In this document: positions 1 through 11,189 of the stretch, piece after piece
How the letters are laid out: each line of letters starts with the position of its first letter
Position numbering within the stretch: the stretch's first letter is position 1
NCBI GenBank assembly: GCA_003439945.1
Contig: QVRM01002006.1
Location: 102,033-166,032 of the forward strand
Reading direction: 5' to 3'
Length of the DNA: 64,000 nt
DNA from: Dermanyssus gallinae
Lineage: Eukaryota; Arthropoda; Arachnida; Mesostigmata; Dermanyssidae
The notes under the pieces: generated by a model
What the model was told of the DNA's origin: nothing
Seen by the model: the letters and a program-made list of their open reading frames with translations, nothing else
The model's database searches: none
Position numbers and translations under genes: made by a program

Positions 1-1089
1 AACCACTCTCGAAAGCGTGCAGTTTATAAGCAAAGCGCTCAGGTTTTACCCACTCGGGCCTATCGGGATTCTGCGCTTCTTGGACTGCCGTATTTGGCTG
101 TGCATGTCCGCTATGCATGCAGTTTTCTATGTCGTACTTCGTCTGCAGAAGCAGCCAAACCTGTTGATAGTATTAGTGGCCGTTCAACGTTCCAATTCAG
201 GCTCGCTGCCGTTTGATAGGCCTTCTAATAGATATGAGTGCTTTTCTGATTAAATGCGCTTTCCGCTCGACGCTACCCACTAGTTTACGCAGTCCGCAAT
301 ACGATCAGATTGAAACATTAGCCTCGTTTCCAAAACCTCTGAAATCGCCTAAAACATTGTTCTGCATACATCGGCAGTCAATCTCTGAAGACCCAAAGGA
401 TTCTCTGTCATTTAAAGCTTTGCTAGTAAACATGAAGTCAGGCAAGGTGTTTCTGGACTCTAGTATAGAAGCTTGTCTAGATAAAACGGCCTTCTTCAAC
501 ACTGTTCCTACCTTCGCAATAACCTCGGCCACTCGGAGCTACCCGGCCTACCTTGGTCGGACCAAGGATATGCTCTACATATGTTTGGTGGGGCATTTTA
601 TTAGCCTAAGCTATCCTTTAGCAAAAAAAAGCTTAATTTATATTTAGAATTAATCACGGAGATGCAAATCGTCGAGAAGGTGGATGCGAAGAAGGTGTTT
701 GACCAGGCAATGGAGGCACTTCAAGCGATTGAGGTATTAAGCATGGTTAATGTATTGACGTGTAATGACTTGCTTATCGACAAAACTTTTTTGAAGCTTT
801 GCCTTCTTTGGAGCGATCATCTGCTTATATGGCGCATCAGCGTGCCCATTCAAAATTTCAAACCCATATGAGCCCCTGTTCCAGCCTATAAAGAAAGGGC
901 AAATTTGTCTTCCGCTCTAAAAAATGACCAAATAATAGTGTCGGTTATCTGGTAACAGGGGGGCTAGGGCAAACCATACAACAGAGGAAAATTGCTGGAA
1001 TAGACCGAGTCAGAGACACACGACGAAGTCTCCCAGTTCGACCAGAGATGCAGTGGCGGATGCAGCTACGACGGCACGAACGGATGAGG
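1..1089. other. No supported gene
   Basis: Only short overlapping open frames are present on both strands, the longest 144 codons at 213-647. I recognise no domain, and start contexts, splice sites and codon use give no reason to prefer a frame. Position next to an R1-like LINE makes decayed repeat DNA the simplest reading. Confidence 0.4.
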
Positions 1090-3037
1090 AAGTCTTGACA
1101 AGCTATGGAAATTAAGGTTTTGCAGCTTAATCTCAATAGGTGTAGGCTCATATGATCTCCTAGCGGAGGCAGTGGACAGGTTGGGATTAGACCTATGTCT
1201 GCTGTCAGAGCCGAACGAGACCCTCGTCAAGATAGCCGACAAATTACGATGAACGGTAGGTAAAGGAATCTGGTGAACAAATCGTCGAAAAAACATCGCA
1301 ATCCAAGATAGTGAAAAAGGTTCACCTGGATACATGTCGACAAGAGCGCAGTATTCTATAGCTGCGACTTCTCCCCCAACAGAGGCCAAGAGGAATTTGC
1401 CAAATACCTTGGAGCACTGGGCGTCAGAACGCAGGCCCAGATTATCACGGGGCATTTCAACGCGATATCTGTGTATTGGGGTAGTAGACGCACTAACTTT
1501 TGGAGAAGGCTTTGCAGGAATAATTGGCGGAACGGATCCTTCTGGTTATGAACAACCCAAAAGCGGCAGCAACGTCTGCCCGCAGAGGCCAGAAAACCTT
1601 TATCGACCTGACGATTAGTGCCCCGGATACACCCTACAGAGTAGTGGACTAAAACTCCTCGAATACGAAGAGAACCTTAGTTACCATCGATATATTGCAT
1701 TCACGGTAACGAACGATCACTTAGGAGCACGGTGCTTACCACTGGGTGCCACCGGCCCAGATGGTCGGCTTGCAGAATGAGGAAGGAAACGCTTAAGGAG
1801 AAGTTAGTTCAGAGCTGTAACGAACTGGATGATATCTTCAATGAGAAAAGCTTACCCAAGATAATTCGTAAGGCATGCGAGAAGGCAACGCTAGCTTCAG
1901 TACGTCCGCGGCAGAGAAACTCTGCATCAAGGTATTGGTTATCTACCGAGGTTGCCGTTGCACACGTGTGCATTAAAACCCGGCGCCGATACACTAGAGC
2001 CAGCCAGTAGAAAGGTCAAATAGGCGAGAACGGAATCGGTCAAAATGGGGTGGCGGAAACTAGCAACTTATTCTTGGTCTGAATTCAAGGCAACAGCTTG
2101 AACCTAAACAATTCTAACAGACCTTACAAAAGCCATTGTAGCTTGCTATTTCCCGATAAAGACATAGGAAGACGAAGATCCTATTGCCGTGAATGAGGGG
2201 AATATTTATCCTGTAACGCTCGAGAAGATCCAGCGAACGGGTGAACGGATGTCAGAAGGCACCAGAAGGCCCCAGGACCCGACGGCATACCTCTGGAAGC
2301 GATCAAATGCCTAATAAAGATGAATACAATGAATTAATTGCATTGGCAATTGCGTTGCCCACATAATACACTGAACAAAACGGGTAGAGGAAAATATTAT
2401 TTTAAACCGAGAGCAGGCACTTAAAAAATACTATACAAGAAAAATACTCTGGAGAGATGGAAAACTGAATGGGCTGGAGCGAAGCGAGAGGCGCTAGGGT
2501 CATGAACGAGTTCAATAATCCCAGATCTTATGAAATTATACCCATGCGAGTGCGCGAAAACTACGTACTACCTAGCCCAATTTCTCACTGGTTATGGTAG
2601 CTTCCAGACTGAGTAGACATATAAGTATCTTGTGCGATGCCGGCGAAACCGATGACGTGGATCACACGTTTTTCTCATGCATGACTTTCGAGATCACGAG
2701 GTAGACGACTCGAGTACGACTAAACGTGCAAAGCAGTATGATAAGAGATCTACTGTCAGGGATTCTCAACTCGAAGAAAAGCTAGGAGGCGCGCTCTGAT
2801 TGAATGGAGATCGTTATGAAAGCGAATACAAAGATGTCGGAAGAGAGGCGGCAATGCATGGAGTGCCGCCAGCAGACTGAACACTGAAAGTCAGATGAGC
2901 GCCTTCCTACATGCGCTGAAGTAGTACCACAAATATTCCAGTCATGTAGGTTAGGGAACTAAAATGTTCTTAGTGGGCTTAGTGGGCCCAGGCCAAAGAG
3001 CGTGCATTACGCATTTTTGTTCCTACCCCCTGTAAAA
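1090..3037 (+). pseudogene. R1-like LINE remnant (endonuclease, partial RT, C-terminus)
   Basis: This is the remnant of a non-LTR retrotransposon of the R1 type. From the ATG at 1105 the frame begins MEIKVLQLNLNR, the usual start of the apurinic-type (EEP) endonuclease that nicks the target DNA. About 115 codons on, after a frameshift, ITGHFNA (about 1441-1464) matches the catalytic GDFNA motif, with the Asp replaced by His. A WGS motif follows. At 1732-2010 a linker-like stretch precedes a short block near 2200-2330 that looks like the start of the reverse transcriptase. Most of the RT, including its catalytic box, is absent. At about 2570-2900 the C-terminal QFLTGYGSF motif and a Cys/His block (DDVDHTFFSC-like) are visible. 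Frameshifts and stops throughout make it non-functional. The 3' end near 3037 is supported by a reverse-complement copy at 6221-6380. Confidence 0.8.
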
Positions 3038-3654
3038 GAGCAGCGCAGGAAACTTTTTCTAGTTTGTAGCCTGCTACAAGAACTCGGTGACGCACGTAAT
3101 TAATGGGGAGTTGAGTCAAGCAGTTGCACGGACATTCGATCCGTTGCGTTGTTGGTCACATTATAGACACCCTTCGAGTACAACTTATAAGACAGTGGCT
3201 ACCTAGGGTCCGTCCAGGGGTGGACCATTTAGCCAACGCCCCTACCACTGTAGCTGTGTTGCCTCGTTGGATCAAAATTGAGACCCTCGTCCTAAATGAG
3301 GCCTGTCTTTGGGGCCCCAAGGACTTAACGTTCCAAAGCGAACGATCTGAAATTGTATGCTTGCCCAACATCTAAGCAATTCCACCATTTCTCTACTCAC
3401 TTCTTGAAATTCGCTGCGTCAGATCCCACAGGGTGTATGTCTAGAATTAAAAAAAAATAAGAAGGTTGTTTCTTAATTCTAGACTATCCTCCGCCCTCTA
3501 CGGGTTTGGCACTTAACCTGAGGAATATCTTTAATGCACCGAGAGCCGGACATGTTAAGATATTTAGAGTTTCCCCAACAGTTTATGCGCCAGCATGGCC
3601 GCTGACTCTCAACGGTATGGTTTATCATCTATTCTCAATGAGCATCGCTCAAAG
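3038..3654. other. Unassigned intergenic DNA
   Basis: Short open frames at 3124-3375 (both strands) and 3506-3712 show no recognisable domain. No structured repeat seen. Confidence 0.4.
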
Positions 3655-3745
3655 AAAATTCGACCAACAACAGAGATCGAACCAGCGACACCCCGGTAGA
3701 TTACAACCATGACTAGCGCACTAGTCCCCTAGACCACGCCAGGGT
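3655..3745 (-). repeat. tRNA-derived SINE-like fragment
   Basis: Read on the minus strand, an A-box-like block (about 3741-3727, GGCGTGGTCTAGGGG) is followed by a near-consensus B box, GGTTCGATCTC (3683-3673). These are the two internal RNA polymerase III promoter elements. The acceptor arms do not pair well, so a SINE head or decayed tRNA is more likely than a working tRNA gene. Confidence 0.55.
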
Positions 3746-3749
3746 GTAT

Positions 3750-4378
3750 GTGAGTTTGATAAAGCTATATATCTATAAACGGGGTTTGCCTAGGTTGAAC
3801 GGGATCATCACCTATCGTTAAATTTCCAAGAACAGGCCTGTGGCAACAGTATCGCCGCAAGAATCCGACCGGAGCCTATCACCCTCTACTACGCTATGCA
3901 TAGTTGATGCCGGCATGTCTTGCCACACGGCCACTCTTATTGATAATGGATGATGTGCCATAGCATCTACCATTTCCCTGCATCTGCGAACGCATGAACG
4001 AGTCCAGATGAAAGCCGACACAAGTCCTTATAGCAATGTCGTCGAGTAATGTACCTAGTGGGACGTTTGCAAGAACATGCAGCCATGCCTTACGATCCTT
4101 CTGCTTCATAAACAATGGAGTCACCCACTAACTCTAAAAACACGTGTTGCACCTGCCGCGGACTAGATAGTCGTTTTTTAATTTTTATGTTAATCCTTCA
4201 ATTAACTTAAAAACGAAATCTCCCAATATTCGAATTTTCGTTAACTTTTTTCAACACGGAATTTCTCCCGAAGACGACGTTATGTTTACCAGCAATGGCG
4301 CCTTTTGTGAAATGTTGGACCATGCTTATTAGTACAGCAGATGATATTAATTTCACTCTCACTCCTAACTAAGACATT

Positions 4379-4416
<38 letters not shown>

Positions 4417-4835
4417 TAAGTGAGTGAATTGTCTCCCGAGAACGTGTATATATATATATATATATATATAACTTAACACGCTAGCAATTTGAAGTAAACA
4501 ACTGTCTCTGCGCGAACGTGTGGTCACAGGTTCCCAAGCACCAACGGACAAAACTGGTGCGAAGAACCGACGCCAAAGTACTTCCCACACTTGTTAACCT
4601 CTGTCAACCTGGAAACATGGTCTGCACGGCCCGTACTTGCACCAACCATCGAAGTATCATCACATTACGGTACGAAATATTAGGCACTAAATTTGCTATT
4701 GCCCAATAAAGTCGTTTTTTTGTTGTTATAATAACAAAATGTTAAGGTTCTGAACGTGAAAGCTCCAGCGTAAAGCATAACGACATACCGACCCCGTATG
4801 ACTTTCCTTAATCCGGCTATTCATCTGTCGCTAAC
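3750..4835. other. Intergenic DNA with two AT microsatellites
   Basis: (TA)n tracts lie at about 4382-4410 and 4446-4470. The block between them resembles the flank of the (TA)n tract near 24013-24060 (shared words such as GTCTCC and GAACG), so they may belong to one repeat. The minus-strand frame at 4369-4590 is mostly microsatellite and not credible as a gene. Confidence 0.5.
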
Positions 4836-5066
4836 TTGTGTTGGATCATGTCATTCATGCAGATTTACCACCGAACTCGGCAGAATGATCGGTTTCTTCA
4901 TGCGTTGACTGGTTCACCCGCAAACGTAGATATTGCACAACTATGTAGAAGAAAAAAGGCGGAACTACTTTTAGAAATTTTGTCCTCGCTTCTAAAACAT
5001 ACGTTTCCGCCCGCTCTGTCGGAAAACAAATATTTTCTTTCGGAGCTCTACCAAACAGTAAAATAA
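4836..5066 (+). CDS. Uncharacterised 76-codon ORF
   Basis: An open frame with mixed amino-acid composition. It includes a Leu-rich stretch (AELLLEILSSLLKHTF) that could form an amphipathic helix. I recognise no family, no signal peptide and no membrane segment. No splice site or promoter clearly marks it as a gene, and AT microsatellites flank it on both sides. It could be a chance frame or a fragment of an unrecognised repeat. Confidence 0.15.
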   Translation: MCWIMSFMQIYHRTRQNDRFLHALTGSPANVDIAQLCRRKKAELLLEILSSLLKHTFPPALSENKYFLSELYQTVK

Positions 5067-5093
5067 GTTCACACGGTTATGATAAACCCTGTA

Positions 5094-5194
5094 CATATAT
5101 ATATATATATATATCGCAGGGCTAGCGCGGGTCTACTTATGGTGACAAGTCGGGAAAGGCTTTCCTTTTATATATATATATATATATATATATG
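5094..5194. repeat. Paired (TA)n microsatellites
   Basis: Two (TA)n tracts, about 5094-5114 and 5169-5193, separated by about 55 bp of unique sequence. Confidence 0.9.
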
Positions 5195-5462
5195 TCGACA
5201 ACAGCGCCTCATAGCATGAAAAGCCAACAAGAGCTTTAAATCGAAACTATCAGCCTCATCTGCTATCAGTAATCGCTTCGCTGTGTTGAAATTCAGCGTC
5301 ATTCCAACCGATTGTCAGAGTGACGACTCAGAGTTCGAATAGATTAAACTCATCCGTCATACCGATGCTGACCCAATTAGCCGGAACGTTAGTGAACGGC
5401 GCCCTAGTGTGCTTCATGCCGGGGTTTGCGAAACCATTCGCAATGACTGACGTCGCAATGAC

Positions 5463-5521
5463 AGGGGGGGGGGGGGCGGGTACGTCCAATGCTGCTCAGG
5501 TTACCCGGACAATTGGTACGG

Positions 5522-5568
<47 letters not shown>

Positions 5569-5570
5569 CA
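5463..5570. repeat. G-run and (AAT)n microsatellite
   Basis: A poly-G run at about 5463-5475 is followed by (AAT)n at about 5521-5569. The poly-Asn or poly-Ile frames across it are artefacts of the repeat. Confidence 0.9.
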
Positions 5571-6181
5571 TAATAAGAAAAGGTGAAGACCCCAGAAATA
5601 ACCTGTTGGTTCCACTCCAAAAAGCAGCGGCGGCTTCACTGAGCTGCGCGTCGCTCGACGAGCCTTGCTAGATAGTCATGCCAGTAGCAACGTACGCGGT
5701 TAACATGATTTTTCTCTGTCCGGCCACCACGCTGCGCCCAGCAAAGCACGCCAAGGATAGTCTAGAATGAAATTAGAATTAAAAACATTATTTAAGGCCC
5801 ACTCAGTTCGTCACTTGCTCTCGTCTCTATGCGTCTCGCAAGCCAAATCGCGCGGGTCGTGGTTCTCTTTTTCAGCTGCGGGCGTTCGTTCCGGTTCTGC
5901 GGCTGAACTGTGGAAGCGTGGCCCCGGCACGCCGAAAATCGGCCGGCGTCACGTCATGCACGCAGGTGCGTGCCGACCAACTATCGCAGGACCGCCTGTC
6001 GCAGTGCAGGCGGCCTCCGCCACCACCACCAACCACCACAACTACTACCAACTGCCAGCCGCGTAAATGTTCAAAAGCGATATTGCATCGTATCTTCTCC
6101 CTTTGTCGACCGTTCCTCATTTGTGTCTGTTCGTCTCGTTGTTCTCTTTCTCTCGCTTCGTGTTTTGTCTTGACACTTTTG

Positions 6182-6184
<3 letters not shown>
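5571..6184. other. GC-rich low-complexity DNA, no supported gene
   Basis: Several overlapping frames on both strands use CCN/ACC-rich, His- and Pro-rich sequence. None has a recognisable domain. Composition resembles promoter or 5'-UTR DNA, but no conserved start or splice site is evident. Confidence 0.35.

Positions 6185-6213
<29 letters not shown>
6185..6213. repeat. (TC)n microsatellite
   Basis: Uninterrupted TC dinucleotide tract directly beside the tail of the LINE 3' fragment at 6221-6380. Confidence 0.9.
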
Positions 6214-6216
<3 letters not shown>

Positions 6217-6220
6217 CTAT

Positions 6221-6380
6221 CCTTTTTTTTATAGGGGCCAGGAACAAAAATGCATAACGCACACCCTTTGGTCTGGGTAGTGTGGGACTCTCAAACCCAC
6301 TAAACCTCTGATGACCCCCTAACCTACATGAGCGGGATACTTGTGGTATTACTTCAGTGCTACAGTGCTCTTATCTATCT
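6221..6380 (-). mobile_element. R1-like LINE 3' end (dead-on-arrival copy)
   Basis: The reverse complement of 6228-6370 aligns with the 3' end of the R1-like LINE at about 2900-3037. Shared words include TACCACAA, CATGTAGGTTAGGG and GCATTTTTGTTCCT. The T run at 6221-6228 is then the poly-A tail of a minus-strand insertion. It is a severely 5'-truncated LINE copy with no coding capacity. Confidence 0.7.
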
Positions 6381-7443
6381 ACCGCCTAACTAGCTCTGGC
6401 CACAAGGCTGCTATCATTTCCGGCGTGCCAAGGACCGGAGCAACGCGTCGGGGGGGGGGGGGGGCGTCGGGGGGTGGTGGTACACGAGCATTGTTCTGCT
6501 AAACTGTGCTACTGCACCTCCTGCGCGTGGAGCCCTCGGAGAGCACCAAACGCTCCGCAAAGGCGGAGAAGGCCCACAGGCCCACAAGGTCCATGATCCG
6601 TCCAGTAACAGCAGCAGCAGCAGTCCCACCATCATCGCCACCACCACCACGGTGAACGCCGTGCTGCCGTGTCCAGCGTAGGGTGAGAGACCGAACGAGA
6701 TGACTTGCGAATTTGCCCCACCGAGTTCCGTCGGAAGCCGGACTGGACAGGTCTAGCCCGGCTTGGCCTGGACCGGCCAGGCCAATCGGGCCTGCGACGT
6801 CTCTGATCATTTATCTTTCGGCCCACTCGTGTTCACTTCACTACGGCCCTCGTCTCTCTCCCTCTCTCTCTCTCTCTCTCTCGCGAGACAAGAGGGAGAG
6901 AGAGAGAGCATTCGCCGTTTGTCGTCTGCTTCTTGTCTCGTAGAGAAGCAGCAGCAGCGACACTTCTGGCGACAACGACAGCGCAGCAAAGGGAATCTTT
7001 CGGCAGCAGCGGCGGCAGCAGCAGCAACAACAACGACAACAGAGAAATTATTTCGATTGTCTCGCTTTTGCTGATGTTCCCAATTTTATCTTCAGCGGTC
7101 AATTTTGCTCCAGCGCTCAGCGTATGCATAGTGTGGCGCGCACAGGTGCACACAATGCTTAACAGGCAATAAAAATACCCTTCCCCGTCCTCCGAGAATG
7201 CAAACGCCTTGCTTTCAGAAGACAAGATGCCCCCGATAAAGATTATTCTGGCGCATATACGCATGCTAACTACAATCGTGTAGTGGCAACAGTAAATTCA
7301 AAGTAAAGTTGTTTGACAAGCAATTGATAGCCCAAGTAGAAGCTCTTTGAGACCTGCCTATGAGCTATTGCCTTCTTATATATTCTTTGGCCGTCAAGCG
7401 CTCCACTCTAATAGTATAGCGTGATAAGTTGTTTGGTCAAACA
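6381..7443. other. Low-complexity region with (TC)n/(GA)n and CAG-type repeats
   Basis: Contains a poly-G run (about 6450-6463), (TC)n at about 6853-6882, a facing GA-rich tract at about 6892-6909, and CAG/CAA-rich DNA at 6948-7045. The TC and GA tracts are complementary and could pair across a short spacer. Open frames here are translated repeats (poly-Ser, Leu, Gln), not convincing genes. Confidence 0.6.
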
Positions 7444-7485
<42 letters not shown>

Positions 7486-7486
7486 C
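7444..7486. repeat. (AAT)n microsatellite
   Basis: A run of AAT units ending immediately before the LINE-derived frame at 7487. Confidence 0.9.
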
Positions 7487-8292
7487 ATGCTGGACCCGGG
7501 GCCTTTGGAAGAATATCCCAGCCAATATAACCTCGATGAGCTCAAAAGCAAAAAAAAGAGCAGGGAGATCTTAGAGGGGCTTGTTTCCCGGAGAGACCGC
7601 GCCGTATTCTTAGCGGCTCAAGATAACTTCAGTGGGGGTTGGCTTAAAGCCTTACCATCACCTCAGCTCGGCACCATGCTGAATCCCAACCATTTCCGCA
7701 TGATGTCAGCACTTAGAATCGGCGCCCCCGTCTGCGAGCCGTTTCAGTGCAAACTGTGTGGAGAGATGGTAGATTCCAGTGGCCTACACCCATTGAGTTG
7801 CCCGAAGAGCGCCGGTAATCCTCCAGACATGCTGAACTAAACAAGGTGATTATAAGGTCTCTTAGGAAAGCCGGAATACCATCTACACTTGAACCGAGAG
7901 GTTTAGTGTCCGCTGGCGAAGAAAGACCTGATGGGGTGACCATTGCATTATGGTCTCATGGGAAGTCCCTTGCTTGGGATGCAACGGTTTCGTGCACCAC
8001 CGCGGCTTCCTATTTACACCACAGCTCAGTTGAGCCGGGGTGGGTGGCAAATCATGCAGAAGCCAGAAAACGCGTTAAATACACTGGACTGGAAACAAGA
8101 TATACTTTTGTGCCTATTGCCATGGAGACGCTAGGACCAATCAGCAAGGGAACCGAAGCATTTCTTAAAGATTTGAGTAAGCGAATTCAGGAGGTCACAA
8201 GCGACCGAAGAGAGGGTCAATTCTTGAGGCAAGCGTTGCCTTTGGCCGTTTGCAGAGGAAACGCGGCATCTATTTTAGGCGCCATGGAGTGA
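7487..8292 (+). pseudogene. RLE-type LINE C-terminal fragment
   Basis: This is the C-terminal end of a retrotransposon polyprotein. The first part, to about 7840, carries a post-RT block (GGWLKALPSPQLGTML) and a Cys/His cluster (CKLCGEM...HPLSC). The second part, in another frame from about 7846, has RPDGVTIALW, WDATVSC, AEARKRVKYTGL and PIAMETLGPI, and ends CRGNAASILGAME. The PD...D...K-like spacing after a zinc cluster is what I expect of the restriction-like endonuclease (RLE) domain of R2-superfamily LINEs. The catalytic assignment is inferred from motif order. A frameshift near 7840 and absence of the RT make it a 5'-truncated pseudogene. Relatives lie at 8524-9314, 14963-15896 and 24030-24394. 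Confidence 0.75.
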
Positions 8293-8523
8293 AATAATTA
8301 TTTAAAGAATTTGCAATAATACGACTCGTACGTTCAGACCTCACAATTGTAACATTATTTAACATGTAATAAAGAGCACAAATAATAATAATAACAATAT
8401 TACATATATTATTCTTATTGCTTGAGTGTCGGTGACCACTCGGAACGCGGTTGATATTGGCTCCGCTGTGGCCTCGAATAGCTTCTTTCCAAGCCTTTTT
8501 GTCAGTTTGAGTGCATCCTTGCC
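8293..8523. other. Short spacer, probable LINE 3' flank
   Basis: AT-rich DNA with an AAT-type run near 8380-8395, lying between a plus-strand and a minus-strand LINE fragment. No coding feature is supported. Confidence 0.4.
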
Positions 8524-9314
8524 TCAAACGCCAGATGAATCGAGGCCGAACGCCATTTCAACGTGGTCCTCAAGAAGATGCGCGTATAGGTGCTGATTGT
8601 GCATTTCCCCTTGGTGGATAATGTGGCCGACGCCTGCGTTGGCTGGTGCACGATAGCCGAGAGCGTACGTATCTGAGACAGTCACGTCCAACGCCAGCAG
8701 CCTATTATGATCCCAGTCTCGGCTGGTAAGGCCATCCGGTCGACGCTTGTTGTCCCTCTGCAGTCCACCAGGCTCAAACGAACATTCCTTTCTCTTAAAC
8801 ATGGCAATGCCAAGTCTGAGACGACTGGCGGCACGGAACTGGTCATCGGTCAGCTTACTGAACGGAGACACGTCGAGCCGCGCTCCAGCGGCGTCGGATA
8901 AAACCGCTTTTAGTCTAATGCCGTCTACATCTAACTCGTAGGCCGATAGAAGAGTTAAGTGGGTAGCCTGAGTGGCGATTTGGTCCCAGCCCTTCTGCCT
9001 AGTGACCTGTTCCTCAGAAGGACAATCAAACTGACGCGCATCCCAGATCTGAACGGCGTATTGTTGGTGGCTGATGAGTCCGCCGGCAGTGGCGGCCACT
9101 GCAGAGGCGCAGCTGTGCGACGAAGCAAGGAAAGCGGGTAAGGCATGGTCCGTAGCCGAACAGATGCCCATTCCACCCAGCCGGACCGGTAAGCTTGCCT
9201 GCGCCCATGCCTTATCATCAAAGTCAGGTCATGGATGTTGTCCAAGGCTCTCCTCACCTGGTCGTCAAGGTTCAAAGTTTCTGACGGTCAAAGGAAGGCA
9301 GGTGAGGTCCGTAG
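8524..9314 (-). pseudogene. RLE-type LINE, 3' half, split by Tc1
   Basis: Minus-strand continuation of the LINE whose RT lies at 10659-11178. Beginning at the Tc1 junction, the frame has LRTSPAF (the region after the RT palm), then a block resembling other family members (PFSKLTDDQFRAASRLRLG). This is followed by RRPDGLTSRDW and ALDVTVSDTYA, matching the PDG...DVTV core of the RLE-like domain at 7846-8292. A stop and frameshifts occur near 9290 and 9170. The final AE...K..KY block seen in relatives is degenerate. Its 5' half is 1.34 kb away on the other side of the Tc1 insertion, so the two pieces were once one reading frame. Confidence 0.75.
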
Positions 9315-9316
9315 TA

Positions 9317-9511
9317 AAGTGTGTTGCAAAAAATTAGCAACTCATGTTTTTTGTGATAATTTCGGCTTGGTTTATTTGAATGGCTTGAATTTTAAGCGCA
9401 TGATGTACATGACAAAACATGAGTATAGTGGTGATTTCATTGCAATCTCAACATCGGTTCATACAAAAAATAAAAAAGTGTGAAAAAACAGTGTTGCAAA
9501 ATATTAGCAAC
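9317..9511. repeat. Tc1 left inverted terminal repeat
   Basis: Outer direct repeat at 9321-9341 and inner direct repeat at 9491-9511, differing by one base. The arm pairs with 10459-10656. Confidence 0.92.
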
Positions 9512-9580
9512 AATAGCGCCTTACAGCGTATTCGATTCTTAGCAGGGCTGTATGACTCATTTGAAACTACATATTTTATT

Positions 9581-10279
9581 CTAGAAACGGGTTTTTCGTC
9601 CCTTCTTCTGAATCAAATCGTAAACTCGGTCTTTCATGGAGTTAATAAGCTGTTGTAAGTACGAAAGTGGAATATTAGTCCATGCTTGCTGGACAGCTTC
9701 TTTGAGGTCCGACAAATGATTATATTGTCGACCATTTGCGTAAATCTGCTTTACCAAATATCCCCAAAGATTTTCAATAGGATTCAGGTCTGGACTTAAT
9801 GCCGGCCAGTCAAAAAGTGGCACTCCTTGTTCTTGAAAAAAGGCTATAGTGCTAGCCGAGGTATGAAACGTGGCGTTGTCTTGTTGAAAAACTGCGTCAG
9901 GTCCCCCAATTCTTCTGAAGTGGGCTTCTAACTGGGAACCGACAATGCGCTGGTACACGTCAGAATTGTTTCGGCATACAAATCTCGACTAGATCAGGCT
10001 TCCCATTATATCCAAATGCGCCCCAATATTTCACAGAGCCACCACAGGCCACACGTTTCGAGAACCATTTAGGTTCCTTCCGTAAGTCGTGCCAATAGTA
10101 CTGACAGCCGTCAGGGCCATCGAGATTAAATTTATTTTCATCCGAGAAGACGATGTTTTTCCACTCGTTATCCCATGCCGTCCTAATCTGGTTGCTATAG
10201 CAGTTACTGTATGACCGAGCTCAGCATATGCCTCAATTCTTGTCTTTTCGTTATCCGAAAGATCCTTTGTACGACCCAT
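9581..10279 (-). pseudogene. Tc1 transposase, DD34E, internally deleted
   Basis: The gene encoded the transposase that cuts and pastes the element. The N-terminus (from 10279) begins MGRTKDLSDNEKTRIEAYAE and continues to IATRLGR, a helix-turn-helix DNA-binding start. The sequence then jumps, with a frame change, to the catalytic domain (TAWDNEWKN, IVFSDENKFNLDGPDG). This loses roughly 150 residues compared with full-length Tc1 proteins. A second frameshift lies near 9960, before VYQRIVGSQ. The catalytic residues are readable: D in FSDENKF, D in FQQDNATFH, and E in DLNPIENLWG. There are 34 residues between the last two, as in the Tc1 group. The frame ends at 9581. It is inactive because of the deletion and frameshifts, though the termini look well preserved. 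Confidence 0.92.
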
Positions 10280-10458
10280 GGTTTAAACATAAAATTTGTC
10301 GTTAGTTCGGAACAACGACTAAGCTGTAGAATATTTTGCAGCTATATAACGATTGATTTAGCTAGACAATATTCCTGACATTTGATCCCTGGGATCGAAT
10401 ATCAGCTGTAGTATCGACTATCCTTTACAAACAAGAGCTGTGTTGTTAGCATGTTATT

Positions 10459-10656
10459 GTTGCTAATATTTTGCAACACTGTTTTTTCACACTTTTTTAT
10501 TTTTTTGTATGAACCGATTTTGAGATTGCAATAAAATCAACACTATATTCATGTTTCGTTATGTACATCATGCGCTTAAAATTTCAAGCCATTCAAATAA
10601 ACCAAGCCGAAATTATCGCAAGAAAACATGAGTTGCTAATTTTTTGCAACACACTT
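10459..10656. repeat. Tc1 right inverted terminal repeat
   Basis: Inner repeat at 10459-10479 and outer repeat at 10632-10652 mirror the left arm. A few substitutions and single-base indels separate the arms. Confidence 0.92.
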
Positions 10657-10658
10657 TA

Positions 10659-11178
10659 CATACAGGACCTTCTGCACTCCCATTGCGTGCCCGACCAGAA
10701 AGTAGGCTTGATGTCTACCGAGATGGCTTAGCCTCTGGTAAAGCCGGGAAAGTTGTTCTCCCTTCTCGGCCAGTACCGGACCGATTATGTCGGGAAACAC
10801 CGCCGTACCCAGCAGGTCCAGTTCACATCGATCATTTACAAGGATGCCCGGGCGGTTGGTGTTAAATTCAGCGATCACCTGCTGTCTCTCTTTGTCCTCG
10901 AAACCCTGTAGAAATAGCTCGCATTTAGACGGTTTAAGCTGCAGCCCGCTACATTGCTCGAACGCTCCGAGATCTTTGATGTCTCTAAGTAACGCAGAAG
11001 GATCGTTGTCCAAAAGGGTTTCATCGTCGAGGTAAAACAAAGGGACGACTTTGGATGTCACCTGCTTGACGTACTGATGCAGAAGCAGGCTAAATGCAAG
11101 AGAAGCCGCGATAATTGCGGCGATGACACACGGAATTTCTATTGCTAGTTTTTCGAGGACAATAATCATTATGTGCAA
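10659..11178 (-). pseudogene. RLE-type LINE reverse transcriptase fragment
   Basis: Minus-strand reverse transcriptase. The palm catalytic box is LFYLDDETLL. It is followed by GLQLKPSKCELF, the usual block after the catalytic Asp pair, and by a thumb-like stretch ending GVQKVLYV at the Tc1 junction. The frame continues on the other side of the Tc1 as LRTSPAF. The fingers domain is missing and the frame begins with a stretch of unclear origin (about 11178-11100), so the element is 5'-truncated or rearranged there. Confidence 0.8.
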
Positions 11179-11189
11179 TTTCTAAATCA

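Larger units (their letters stand above)
9317..10656 (-). mobile_element. Tc1-like DNA transposon, TA target duplication
   Basis: A 1,340-bp element bounded by TA at 9315-9316 and 10657-10658, with inverted termini of roughly 200 bp that start AAGTGTGTTGC. Each terminus carries two directly repeated motifs (GTGTTGCAAAA-x-ATTAGCAAC) about 170 bp apart, the IR/DR layout of some Tc1-like elements. The internal gene is on the minus strand and broken. The element sits within a LINE RT frame that reads through when the Tc1 and one TA are disregarded, which is direct evidence of the insertion. Confidence 0.95.

Noticed and set aside
5320..5671. Poly-Asn or poly-Ile protein
   Set aside because: The homopolymer comes entirely from the (AAT)n tract; flanking residues match nothing known.
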